This document shows, piece by piece, positions 53,799 through 64,000 of a stretch of DNA of 64,000 nucleotides. This DNA is from Cucumis sativus (taxonomy: Eukaryota > Streptophyta > Magnoliopsida > Cucurbitales > Cucurbitaceae): assembly GCF_000004075.3 (NCBI RefSeq), contig NC_026656.2:17060607-17124606 (forward strand), in the 5' to 3' direction. Position numbers and translations under genes: made by a program. The notes under the pieces were generated by a model. That model was not told the origin of the DNA. It searched no databases and was given only the letters and a program-made list of their open reading frames with translations. How positions within the stretch are numbered: position 1 is the stretch's first letter; every line of letters begins with the position of its first letter.

Positions 53799-55805
53799 TT
53801 AACAGTGACTTTTTACTTCTATTAAACTGTGACCAATTTCTCTTACCACTTTTTTTGTCAATGCAATTTCTCTAAGTTGCTTTGAAGTTTCAAAATCTCC
53901 AATATCAGAATAGAAATTTGAAGCCTGCAAAAGAATGGCAGGATCTTCAGCTTCGAGGTCCACCAACCACTTTACAATTTTCCTTCCGATTGTTTCATTT
54001 CTATGGACTCTACAACTTCTTAACATGGAGCTCCAGATTACACCGTTGACCTTTTCAGGCACCTTTTGAATCAACTTTTCAGCCTCATCCAGTAGACCTG
54101 CACGACCAAGAAGATCAACCATACATGAATAGTGTTTCCAGTCTGGTTCAATTCCGTAAAGGGTTTTCATCAACTCAAACACAAATCTTCCTTCTTCGAC
54201 CAGTCCTGAATGGTTGCACCCTATCAATGCACACAAGAAAGTCACTTTGTCAGGTTTCAGGCCTCTCTGGATCATCATCTTGAGTATTTCAACACCCTCC
54301 TTCCCGAGTCCATTTCGAGCATATCCATTGATGATCGAGGTGAAACAAATGACACCAGGGGAATAGATTTCCTCAAAAACTTTCCAAGAGAGCTCAACAT
54401 GACCACATCTTGAATAAGAATCCATTAAAGAACAAGAAACCACGGAGCTAAATTCAAAGCCTGATTTTATGGCACAACAGTGGAGCAATCTACATCTGCT
54501 CAAGTCTGGTGAACATATTGATATTGCTTTTAATGTTGTAGATAGAGTAACCTCATCAAGTCCAATTCTCTCGTCAACCATCAATCCAAACATCTCGATC
54601 ACATCTTCAATGACACCACAGTGTAACAAAGATGTCATTAAAGAGTTGCAACACTCCAAAGTTCTCACAGAAATACTTTCATAAACGGCCACTGAACTCT
54701 CAATATCAAGGCATCTTCCGTACATATTTATCAAGGCCGATTGAAGGTGGCTACTCTCATGACCAAAACCCAGTTTCAGAGCACAAGATTGAATCTGTTT
54801 CCCCAACTGGATATTCCTTGTCCGACTAGATAAATTCAAAAGAGCCATTAACGACCGAATTGAGGGCCTTTTCCCCCAAAACTGCATCCGAGAAAACAGC
54901 TCAAGTGATTCAGACAAGAAACCGACGTCTGCATAAACTGCAACAATAGAATTCCAGGAAATAACATTATCTAATGGAATACATTCAAATGCATTTTTTG
55001 CTTCTGTTAAACTTCTGCAATCAGCGTAGAAATCCACCAAAGCATTTTGAACAAAAATATTTGATTCTACCAATCCGATCTTAACAGCACGGTTATGTAG
55101 TTGCTTCCCTTCGTCTAAGAGCTTCTCGTTACCAAATCCTCGAAGCAAATAGGAAAAAGTAAGACCATTTGGCTCTAAGCCTTCCAACTGCATTTTCGAG
55201 AAAAATCCCTGAAGCTTTTCGAATTGCCTCAGTTCACAGCACCAACGAAGCAACAAGTTCCAAACAGCTATATTTCGCTGCGGCAACTCATCGAACAGCT
55301 TCAAAGCTACAGTATGAAGACCCATTCTCATATAGAAACCAATTAGCGAGCTGGCAATAAACAAATTCAAAGTAAATCCAAAAAGAACAACCCTGCAGTG
55401 AATTTGACTTCCTTCTTTGAAAAAATCCATGTTGCTACAAGTACCCAAGACTGAAGTAAATGTTGACGCACTTTCTCTAATACCTCGTAAAACCATTTGG
55501 CTGTATATACCAAATGCGCGCTGTGGATATCCATTGTGAAGACACCCAGAAATTAGCAAATTGTATGTAACAACGTCATGAAGAGGCATTTCATCGAACA
55601 ATTTAATAGCAGAGTCGAGATGGCCCAGTTTTATGAGTTTATTGATTTGTCGATTCTTAAGGTATATAAGATCACGAGCATGGACATGCAGACCCAAAGG
55701 AGAGTATGGATGTGGTAAATGGATTGGTGATGTTGTGGCTACAAATTCGGATTTTACAGGAGTAATAGTTCTGACGAAGGAAGCGAATTTACTGACCATT
55801 CGCAT
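53799..55805 (-). CDS. Pentatricopeptide repeat protein, PLS class with E domain
   Basis: A single exon of 668 codons starts at ATG 55805; the codon before it is GTG. The N terminus (MRMVSKFASFVRTI) is basic and hydroxylated, as in organelle-targeted proteins. Alternating P, L and S repeats run from about residue 50 to 570, with typical cores such as DVVTYNLLISGCLHNG, NALVDFYADCRSL, DNVISWNSIVAVYADVG and CFTSIINGYARNG. The C terminus holds an E-type domain from VIWSSMLRSC to GHSLIEV, and no DYW domain. Such proteins bind organellar RNA, usually for C-to-U editing with a DYW partner in trans. The target transcript cannot be read from the sequence. The frame is intact. A GTAAGT donor 100 bases past the stop suggests a spliced 3' UTR. 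Confidence 0.93.
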   Translation of the reverse strand: MRMVSKFASFVRTITPVKSEFVATTSPIHLPHPYSPLGLHVHARDLIYLKNRQINKLIKLGHLDSAIKLFDEMPLHDVVTYNLLISGCLHNGYPQRAFGIYSQMVLRGIRESASTFTSVLGTCSNMDFFKEGSQIHCRVVLFGFTLNLFIASSLIGFYMRMGLHTVALKLFDELPQRNIAVWNLLLRWCCELRQFEKLQGFFSKMQLEGLEPNGLTFSYLLRGFGNEKLLDEGKQLHNRAVKIGLVESNIFVQNALVDFYADCRSLTEAKNAFECIPLDNVISWNSIVAVYADVGFLSESLELFSRMQFWGKRPSIRSLMALLNLSSRTRNIQLGKQIQSCALKLGFGHESSHLQSALINMYGRCLDIESSVAVYESISVRTLECCNSLMTSLLHCGVIEDVIEMFGLMVDERIGLDEVTLSTTLKAISICSPDLSRCRLLHCCAIKSGFEFSSVVSCSLMDSYSRCGHVELSWKVFEEIYSPGVICFTSIINGYARNGLGKEGVEILKMMIQRGLKPDKVTFLCALIGCNHSGLVEEGRFVFELMKTLYGIEPDWKHYSCMVDLLGRAGLLDEAEKLIQKVPEKVNGVIWSSMLRSCRVHRNETIGRKIVKWLVDLEAEDPAILLQASNFYSDIGDFETSKQLREIALTKKVVREIGHSLIEVKSHC

Positions 55806-56579
55806 CACAGTTTCAGCTTCTCCGAAAGCCGAACAAGGGCTCTAGCTCTACTATACAACTTAGAAAGGTTTGATGTGATCCGTGACCGAGAGGGACCAAA
55901 GAAATGGCGCTTAAATTGTTGTTCATAAACAACAGGATTGTCGTTGATATATTTTAAGTTTTAATTAAGAGATTATCAGTCCTTATCCACGTCCACAGAG
56001 TGAACAGAAGACGGCTTTCTAAATCTACACTGACAACAGAAAAAAATAATAACCCTACCACTTTATTTCTTCACAAATAGAAAATTTTACAAACAACATT
56101 GTAAATTTTATCAAGGATCAAACTTAAAAAATGTTGGTATAGTTTGTAAATATTTTAAATATTTATTATTTTTTTATCTTAACAAATTTATAAAATATTT
56201 TGAATTATATTGTTGATTTTATAATTATTTTTTAATTTATTGAAAATTTGATGGGGTAATTATAAGTATTACCCCACGGATAATTCTGCAATTTACCAAA
56301 AGAAAAACCAATTTAAAAAAAAATTAAGCTTATTTTTAAAAACTCAATAACTAAAAAAACCTACATTAAAAAAGAAAAAAAAAGGCGTACTTTTTGTTAA
56401 GCGTCCGATGGGAAGAAAATCCAACGGTGGGTGTTAGTATTGAAATACGCAGTTCTCTTGACTGAGCCTGGCTTAGATTTGGGAACAAGAGCCAACCCCT
56501 TTCGACCGAGAAGCCGTCGTCTTCACCATATTCGCCTGAGCCATTCGATAGCCACGTTTGAGGAAGAATTAGGACTGCC
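55806..56579. promoter_or_regulatory. Shared head-to-head promoter region, PPR and QCR8
   Basis: 774 bases separate the two start codons of divergent genes. The middle (about 56070-56350) is very AT-rich, and both ends are more balanced leader-like sequence. Both genes serve organelles. No specific motif could be assigned. Confidence 0.5.
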
Positions 56580-58009
56580 ATGGGGAAGCAACCGGTTCGT
56601 ATGAAGGCTGTGGTCTACGCTTTATCGCCATTCCAGCAGAAGATCATGTCAGGGTTATGGAATGACTTGTCCGGCAAGATTCACCATAAGATCTCCGAGA
56701 ACTGGATCAGTGCCGCCCTTCTAATTACTCCTGTCGTCGGCTCCTACACGTATTCTTTTTTAAACTCCTTGTTCTTTTCCTTAATTTTCTTATTTTTTAA
56801 ATTTAGAATTTAGGGTTTGCTTGTCGAATGGTTTCATCCTTTCATATTTCTAGCTGTTATCATTTAAAAATATGGAAAAATAAAATGAAATCATAACTTG
56901 TTTTTCGATGAGCTTGGTAGCTTTGTATTTTGATAACTCTTGGTTGGGTCCAATTTAGATAAGATTTTATTTCTTGATCAGATACAAACTGGAAAGGCAT
57001 AATTCGGCGACGTAGAATTCCTGTAATGATTTGGTCTTTTCTGGACTTAGCCTTAGATCGAAAGTGAAATATTTCTCCCGAAGCTATCATATTTGAAATA
57101 TTCGCCTATACGAATTTCTACTGAACTGAGGGCATTTTTTTTTATAGATTTCATCTTATTGAGCATACAGGTTTGATTGATTGTTTATTCTTTGGAATGG
57201 AATAGAAAGCTGTGTTGTTTTTTTTAAAAAAAAAGTATAGGCATTACTTTACCTTATTGAAATTGTTCCTAGGTCATGTCAATCAGATCTTTGATCACCC
57301 TTCTCGGGTATGTGTATAGTTTCAATTGCTTTAGTCTGTCTTTAATTAGCAAAACTAGTTCTGTATTTTGCATAGGTTGGAAGTAATAGTATTTTAGATA
57401 TAGATTACAGAAAAGACATTAAGAAGTACCATCCCCTAATCCAAGATTGATCCGGGCAAGAGGTTTAAAAAAACAATCCCAAACTCGTGTTGGATGATAA
57501 TCCATGTTATTTAAGTGGGGCGTAAGAATAATTTTTTTGGGCATTTCCATGCACGAGAAAAGGTATTTATATAAGAATTTTGAGCACTAGATGGAAATGG
57601 AATGGTTTGAATTTTTGTTTTGGTTTTGGTTTTATGTTTTTGAAAATTATTCTTGTTTCTAACAACTTTCTGAAAGCTTTTCACCTTTCTTGAAATGCCT
57701 AAAGTTTTCCTTTTTATCTAAAGCGTGCACATTGCATCAACAGATAAAAGATGTCTCTCATGCGGTGTTAGTGTTAGACAAGGCCTAATCTTTCATGGAT
57801 GTTTTTTCCTTCTATTTTCTTGAATTTTGATTGAAGTATCGTTTGTGTATATATTACATATTACACGCATAGGATAGATGAGTTCATGAAAATGTTGAAG
57901 CATATCTTGATTTTGATCTCCACGCAATGAAGGCATGATCATGTCTGTAAATGGACGCAGGTACGTACAGCAGTACAAGGAGAAGGAGAAGTTGTCTCAC
58001 AGGTACTGA
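56580..58009 (+). CDS. QCR8: Cytochrome b-c1 complex subunit 8 (QCR8)
   Basis: Two exons, 56580-56749 and 57961-58009, join in phase across a 1.2 kb intron (donor GTATTC, acceptor GACGCAG). They give 72 residues, the standard plant length. It starts MGKQPVRMKAVVYALSPFQQ, with KIHHKISENWISA and a single hydrophobic segment AALLITPVVGSYTYV, and ends KEKEKLSHRY. This is the ubiquinone-binding protein QP-C of respiratory complex III in the inner mitochondrial membrane. The match to the plant family is strong over its full length. The exon 2 start could be read slightly differently because of the repeated GTAC, but only this junction keeps the frame and the stop. Confidence 0.95.
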
Positions 58010-59718
58010 GCGCCTGGTCCCTTGATGTGATATGCCATCCCTCTACCTTGAAGAACTTTTGATCTTTATCTATTTTTTTGTTATATGCAAATGGAGCTCT
58101 GGTTTGTTAGACTATGAGGATGTGCTTTTATTTTGAGGAACATTTTCTCTCTTGTTTGTTGGAATAAATTACAACATTTTTTTGTTGTCAATGTGAACTA
58201 TTATATAAAGATCAGTGTTATATTCCGTGATATCAAAGTATGACAAAAGCAGGACAGGACCAACATATTCATCCTTTCGTCTACTGATTAACTTTGTTCT
58301 ATTTATTGTTTTCCCAATTCCTGCAAATCGTTTATCTGGCTTGGCATACAGATGGAACAGATACACTAATAAATATGATAAGTTCTTATTACCTCTTTCG
58401 ACTGGTTTTTTGGAGAAATCAATCAATTTTTTCTCTTGGCATGAACTAAAATTGATTAAGGAAAATCTAAAATCATTTTGAATTTATTTTGGTTTAATTA
58501 GTTGATTGGTGATTTTTGTGTAAAATATTGTTGGGTTGCTATTTGTGATTTTTTTTTTTAAATTCTAGATATTGAAATAAAAGGGGTATGTCATTAAGTT
58601 TTTAGTAAAACACACAATTATATATGTTTTGAATCTTTTTCATTATCTGTTGTAAACATTCACTCCACTCAAAATATCAATAATGTATAGAAGAGTTAAG
58701 CAACAAAATTAAAGGCAAATATCAAATTATACCTTTACACTTCAGTGTTGTATTAACTTTCACAAATACATCAAAACCATGTACATTCATACAATATAAT
58801 TTAAACCTTCAATTTTAAAGGGTAAAAGATAATGTATGGTTTAAATAGGTATACAATTATCAATTATCAATTTAATTTGATATAAACTCTAAATTAAAAG
58901 TTTTCATAAAATAAATAGAAATAGATATTGGTTATATCGATTTTTTTTACCGTAAAGATTTGAGATATTACTTTGTTTTAATGTTACTGACTTCTATTTA
59001 CTCTTGTTTCAAATATTTGATTATTTTTTATTTAGCATGCTATTCAACAGACAAACTGATATACTTTATCAATCGGCATACTTATTTTTATCATATTTGG
59101 CTTCTTCTTTTTTTCTTTCTTTTGTACTAAAAAACTTTCAACTAATCTCGATAGTATATACTAACTGCATGGTGTCAACTAATATGCCAATATGAGGTAC
59201 GTTAATTGATTTTAAGTTTTGCTTAATTAGAAATTGGTTGGAGCCTGTGTGTTTATTTATAGTTTTGGAATTTTTTGTGTAGATGCCACAAATTCCACCT
59301 TCATCGATGGATCCCTTATTCCTTCAATCATCTCGAGTTGGACGCCGTAGCCTCAAGCCAAGCATCTGATCTGAATTTGACGACAAATCCGACCCACAGG
59401 TCTTGAGGAGTTCCACGAGCACAGCGACAACGACTATACAGCAACAACGACTGCAACTTAAAAAAAAAGGACGCTCGATCGGAAAGGCAAGCTAGGGCAT
59501 TCGAATCAGTTGAGGGTTTTGCCGGAAGCCTCGTGTGCTTAATTTATGATTGTGCCAATTGAGGTAACTAAATGGTTTAACTTAAAAAATATTTTTTTAA
59601 AAAAAAACAATTTTTTTAAACAACTATGTACAAAATGTAGAAAAAGGGCGGAGTTAGATTAGATAACTGGAAATTGGAAATCGGAAGTCGAAATTGGGAG
59701 AAGACGGGTTGTTGGGGG
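58010..59718. other. Spacer between QCR8 and RBM48
   Basis: The left part contains the QCR8 3' UTR and AT-rich DNA. A segment at about 59280-59560 is distinctly more GC-rich and follows an acceptor-like TTTGTGTAG, but it has no long ORF. The RBM48 promoter and leader lie near 59570-59718. Confidence 0.45.
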
Positions 59719-62700
59719 ATGCCTTGTTTTAGAGACGAGTCCCTTGCGGTTCGCGCCTATACAGTTTGCGATGAGTCAAGGTCCACTCCACCTCTGTTAT
59801 TTCTTCTCCGCATGATCGAAGGAAGATCTATTTAGCTTGTTCATTTTGAAATTCAACAGGTATTTGATTGTGAGGAACGTCCCGGCATTGGGTTGTGGAG
59901 ATGACTTGCACAAACTGTTCTCCTCCTACGGGAACCTTGAAGAGTAACTTCAATCCTCGTTTCCCCTTCTTAATTCCCGTACTTTCTTTTCTAATTCCTC
60001 AGATGGGATGATACTTTTTTACCGCTCCCTCGTCACATGCTTCCCCCATGTTTGATTGGATTAGCTTCTCATAATTTTAATAACTCACTCAGGTGTAAAC
60101 CCATGGATGCAGAAGAATGTGATGAATTCACAGACGTTTATTTTGTCAAATTTCATTTGGTCACCAATGCCAGGTATTTGCACCTTTCTACTGGTTTTTC
60201 TTTTGTTTTAAAGAATGCGTTATTGTGCCCCTGAGTTTGGACCATAACAATTTAGCTTTCAGGTTTGCAAAAAGAAAATTGGATGAGTTTGTTTTCCTTG
60301 GTAATCGGCTCCAAGTCTCTTATGCGCCTGAGTTTGAAAGCTTGCTTGATACAAAGGAAAAGCTGGAAGTTAGGAGACGGGAAGTTTTAGCACGATTGGA
60401 TTGTAAGTTATGCTTTGGCATATATATGTGTGTCTGTGTGTGTGTATGATAGGAAGTTGTTGCTTTGGGTACATTTGGAAGATAGTAACTTAAAAATCCA
60501 ACAAAACCCACGTTATAGTTCAGAAATGCCGTTTCCTTCCAATAGTTCATTTTTTTTTTTTTTAAGCATGTAATAACTTTTGTATCAGCTGGCAGACCAA
60601 GAGGAACTGCAGTTAGTTCAACAACCGCAAAGCTTACAAATCAATCTCGCTCTCATTATACTCTTAAACAGAAGAACTCCCTTGAAAAGAGGTTTGAGCC
60701 AAATTAAAAAATTTGCAGTTCCTGCAAACTTGACAAGTTTGTTTAAACTCTCTCTCTCTCTCTAGTAGGAATTATGGAGACGCAGCACTCATTTCCAATC
60801 CCCATGTTTCTCAAATAACAAGAGTTTCCTCTGACCAGGTTTGTCACCATGGCTGTTTTCCTTCCCTTTTCATGTCATCTTTTATGTTACAGTAATTATT
60901 AACAATGCTAGCAAACAACTATTCTGTTTTCTTTTAGTTTAAGCTTCTCTTGTACACGTGATATTTGAACATAATTCTGTGCTGCAATATGGGTGCAAGT
61001 AGTTCAGTCCAACAGATTGCATGATTATGTCAAGTACTTAAGCACCTTGGAGAACCACACCCCAAAAGCTAGCTATTGGGGTGGGAGAGCCAAACCACTT
61101 AAGTGCCACATTGATCATTAGTAGATTTCTTTGAAAGGTCAATGCAATGTGATAGGTTGCAAGCACAAAATTAGGAAGCTAGATGATTTCTCTTTATTTG
61201 TTATGTTATTAGGCACAAAAATTCTGAGGCATTGGAGAAGTCTAGGTTCTCCCAACCATCTGTGAAAATACTAGTCGGGGATATATTAGGAATCTTAGTT
61301 AGGATAGTAGAACGGGGATAGTGGTATTTAATTGGTGGTGTCGTGGTTATCAGTAAGGAGAATTGGGGACCTTAGAGGGGAAATGATTTTGGTATTATCG
61401 AGTGTAGGACTTTAGAGAGAGACACGGTCCCTCGAAAGGCTATAAATATTGAAATTTCTTTTGATATTGCAATATATTCCTATCTTTGTGTTTTCTATTT
61501 TGTTCACCATTAGGAGAATCCTAACGCCATCTCCTGATTTTTCCTTTGTTTCCTTGTACTTTCCTTGCCCTTTTACTAGTCCGTTCAAATAAAATAGTGG
61601 AGTGATCTGCAATCAACCTAGTGGTATTTTATTTTATTCGACTCCTGTACACACCATATACACATACATGAAACAAGCACTTCTTGGTGTCTATAGTGCA
61701 ACTGAATCACTAATGAGCCCGTGGATGGAAATTATGGGTAGGGGTCTTGATTTTCTTTAGATGAAGCTAGAGCTTCTTGGTGGCTACTGGCTAAATGGTG
61801 TGGTACGTTGTCTGAAGTGAAGTGCATAGACGTTTGAGAATGTGGTTTTGCATCCAAGTGTTGAGAAAAGAATTTTTTTGGTGACAGGTGAGCAAAAGCC
61901 AAAGATGGAGGTGATGGAAACAATATCTTAAGAAAGAGATTGTTGTAATCACTCCACCCCTAAACCCTAATCTCCATTCTTCGTCATTCCTCTTTAGGAA
62001 CAACCAAGAGCTTTGGTTCCGGATTCGTGCAATAAGTTTTTGTGGTTTAAGTCAAATTTATCACAAGGGGAAACCATCAAACCTCTCTGAAGTTTAAATT
62101 CTTTAAATGTATAAAAGAATTCCACGATAAAGCAAGTATTGGGATTTAACTTGTATGAAAGATGAGAGTAACTTATAAATCTCAGTCTACGATTGGACTA
62201 ATCAATAGAATTAACTAACTGGCATTAACAATTTGACTAATTATCTTAATCAAATTAGCTAATTAGACAAGTCATAGAATTATGTTTCCTGCGCTTGCTA
62301 TCTCCGTTCTTTCTTGTCATAGTAGTTGATTACCTCTGTAGACATCTAACGAAGGGCTTAAGAATAATATATTTCTCTCATTATGTTCCTGCGATGTGTT
62401 TTTAAAAGGTAATATTGTTTTATCACATCTATGATAATTGCCTTGCACTATCCACTCAAGAAGTGCAAAGGTACGGTTTACCAAGTATTCTAGATCACCT
62501 ATTCTAGGGGAGACCATTCTATATGCTACCTTTTGGTATACTTTCAATTTTTTTCAGTTTCAGGTTATTGACAATTTTCTTTTTTCCTTCGATTGTTTTG
62601 GAAGTTTTATTTCACTTTTGTTTGATACAGAGCAATGAAGTCTTTGGTTGTCTATAGTAAATTTTGTCTATCCTATTGAATTTTTTTTTTATGATGTACG

Positions 62701-63159
62701 TGTCTTAGTGATGTTGGTTGGCTCATTTTCACTAGGTTGGGCAAAAGGTAACGAAGGTTAAAGGAACATTCTTGATAATGGCTTTTGAACCTTCTTGTGC
62801 CTAGGTGTTCATATTTGCATGTTACTTCTTTTTCTATTTTTATTCTTGTCCTTGTTGCGTAGTCTCTCTCTCTCTCTCTTTTCCTTTTTTCTTTTTTTGT
62901 GGCGGAAAATGTCACTTTATTCTTGAGTACAGGATTACTTCGCATCTGAATCTATGAATCAAACTGTGCATCTCGTCAGGGAAAAGCTTGATAAGGTTAT
63001 AAAACTTATATTCATATAATTTATTCTCTACATTTGAGCGCATTTGTTATTCATATATTGCTTCTTACCTTTGTGTTTTAGATTCAATCAAGCAGCGAAC
63101 ATCTGCAAGCTGGACCTGCGAGCAAGAAATCACGTATGGACAATAGGAGGAGAATCTAA
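59719..63159 (+). CDS. RBM48: RNA-binding protein 48 (RBM48), U12-type splicing factor
   Basis: Eight exons in phase: 59719-59780, 59860-59943, 60093-60173, 60263-60402, 60589-60691, 60769-60838, 62933-62995 and 63082-63159. They encode 226 residues. It starts MPCFRDESLAVRAYTVCDES, then an RNA recognition motif with YLIVRNVPALGCGDDLHKLF, ECKPMDAEECDEFTDVYFVK and ARFAKRKLDEFVFLGNRLQV. These are followed by SYAPEFESLLDTKEKLEVRR, a typical RBM48 block. The C-terminal part is polar and ends in a basic SKKSRMDNRRRI. Work in maize and humans links RBM48 with ARMC7 to minor-intron splicing in the nucleus. The first ATG was chosen because the residues after it fit the family N terminus. Intron 6 is 2.1 kb; the others are short. 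Confidence 0.92.
60839..62932. other. 2.1 kb intron of RBM48, probably with an insertion remnant
   Basis: A stretch near 61250-61620 has element-like features: GTAGGACTTTAGAGAGAGAC, a TATAAATATT box near 61440, and an AATAAAATAG-like end. No paired terminal repeats or target duplication could be found. The rest shows no gene. Confidence 0.35.
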
Positions 63160-63748
63160 TGCTTGCCGACCTCTTTATAGAGACGGTTAATAGGTGTTTC
63201 AACGTTGTATCAAAAGTTATTATTTTGACATGTCGCATATAGGCAGATTTGCAGTGTACACAAATTAAACTGTTTGATCTTTTATTCCAAAGGTGGAAAA
63301 GGAATAGCGCATGCAACAAACTTCTGTAGAGGAGTGTTTTATTGTCATCACTATAGCACGCATTGCTATTAGCAGTTCTTCTCACACGAGGATCGTGATT
63401 GTAGATTTATAGAACAACTTTTTACCAAAATTTCATACCGACTTATTAATTACTCCGGGAAGATGGATGGAATGACCACTCCTAGAACATTAATAATAGT
63501 TTTAGAAAAAACGGTGGGTATTGTTAAAAAATTTTTAACGACAACAATGAGTAAAGAATCCATCAACCAGAAGAAGATCAGAGATGTGGGGCGTGAAAAG
63601 AGAATGTAATTGTTCTTCATGCTAAGACGAGTAAACTTTCAAATGAGCAACTTTAACGTTCACCTTAGTGATTAAAACAATGCAGGTATATATCATACAG
63701 ACAGAAGGAAAACGTGATTTTGTTTTGCCCTTTGGTAAGATTCTTAAT
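63160..63748. other. Tail-to-tail spacer between RBM48 and the RING gene
   Basis: Convergent 3' ends with no other supported feature. Confidence 0.5.
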
Positions 63749-64000
63749 TTAGGACAAGTAGACTTGGATACCAGCCGTTTTGATCAAGTGACAGACAGGA
63801 CAGACATTTACAAGTCCATCGCAATCTTTACACAAACATAAATGTCTACAAGGCATAAGTAGGATGGAAACCTCTTTTGCCTTGCATGCTCTGCAAATCA
63901 TGTATTCTTTGCTGGTTGAAGGTTTTATTGTCCCACCTGGAACATTTACGTAATTGTTTGGATCGATGTTTGAGGCAGCATCATCCACTTCACTATCTCC
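63749..64000 (-). CDS. BOI-related RING E3 ubiquitin ligase, C-terminal exon (cut by window end)
   Basis: The frame is open from the window edge to a stop at 63749, 83 residues. The last part is a C3HC4-type RING, CRACKAKEVSILLMPCRHLC then CKDCDGLVNVCPVCH, ending TAGIQVYLS, which is the typical C terminus of the BOI/BRG (S-ribonuclease-binding protein) family. These ligases act in stress and defence signalling and ubiquitinate partners such as MYB factors. The part before it (DPNNYVNVPGGTIKPSTSKE) is the usual spacer. The start and the coiled-coil region lie outside the window. Confidence 0.88.
   Translation of the reverse strand, partial: GDSEVDDAASNIDPNNYVNVPGGTIKPSTSKEYMICRACKAKEVSILLMPCRHLCLCKDCDGLVNVCPVCHLIKTAGIQVYLS

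Overview
This is a stretch of plant nuclear DNA. It is AT-rich, with spliced GT-AG genes, long introns and LTR retrotransposons. The genes are eudicot-like, including a VPS34 that reconstructs to exactly 814 codons in 17 exons, a 181-residue ARF1 and a 72-residue QCR8. A cucurbit origin is my impression from the overall feel of the genes and elements; it was not tested.

Layout of the host genes. 572-2254 (+): C-terminal part of a DUF220 (START-like fold) protein. 3070-13395 (+): 12-exon MTOPVIB (meiotic topoisomerase VI B-like), whose last intron carries a 5.2 kb chromovirus. 13746-16519 (-): ARF1 small GTPase with its last codon in a separate exon. 19705-29717 (-): VPS34 phosphatidylinositol 3-kinase. 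33410-37100 (-): secreted GH28 polygalacturonase. 53799-55805 (-): single-exon PLS-class PPR protein, head-to-head with 56580-58009 (+), QCR8 of respiratory complex III. 59719-63159 (+): RBM48, a minor-spliceosome RNA-binding protein. 63749-64000 (-): C-terminal RING of a BOI-type E3 ligase, cut by the window end.

Mobile DNA falls in discrete blocks. An old, stop-riddled Reina-like chromovirus lies at 7739-12914 (TSD AAATG). A short non-autonomous GAG-only element lies at 31089-32888, with 153-bp LTRs differing at two positions. A young chromovirus lies at 41942-47287, with 395-bp LTRs that read as identical and TSD CACTA. A related LTR remnant starts near 48536. A decayed Copia body spans 48866-51850, and an internally deleted Copia relic on the opposite strand spans about 52826-53690.

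The genes do not form an operon-like unit. ARF1 and VPS34 both serve membrane traffic and are neighbours on the same strand, but nothing in the sequence shows co-regulation. The most unusual structures are: a 29-bp perfect palindrome that replaces the end of the GAG ORF in the small retroelement; a one-base frameshift between gag and pol in the youngest chromovirus; chromovirus reading frames that run into their own 3' LTR; the one-codon terminal exon of ARF1 behind an intron that begins next to a 26-base homopolymer; and an unassigned coding-like exon at 52193-52347. I found no evidence for a wholly new multi-gene system.
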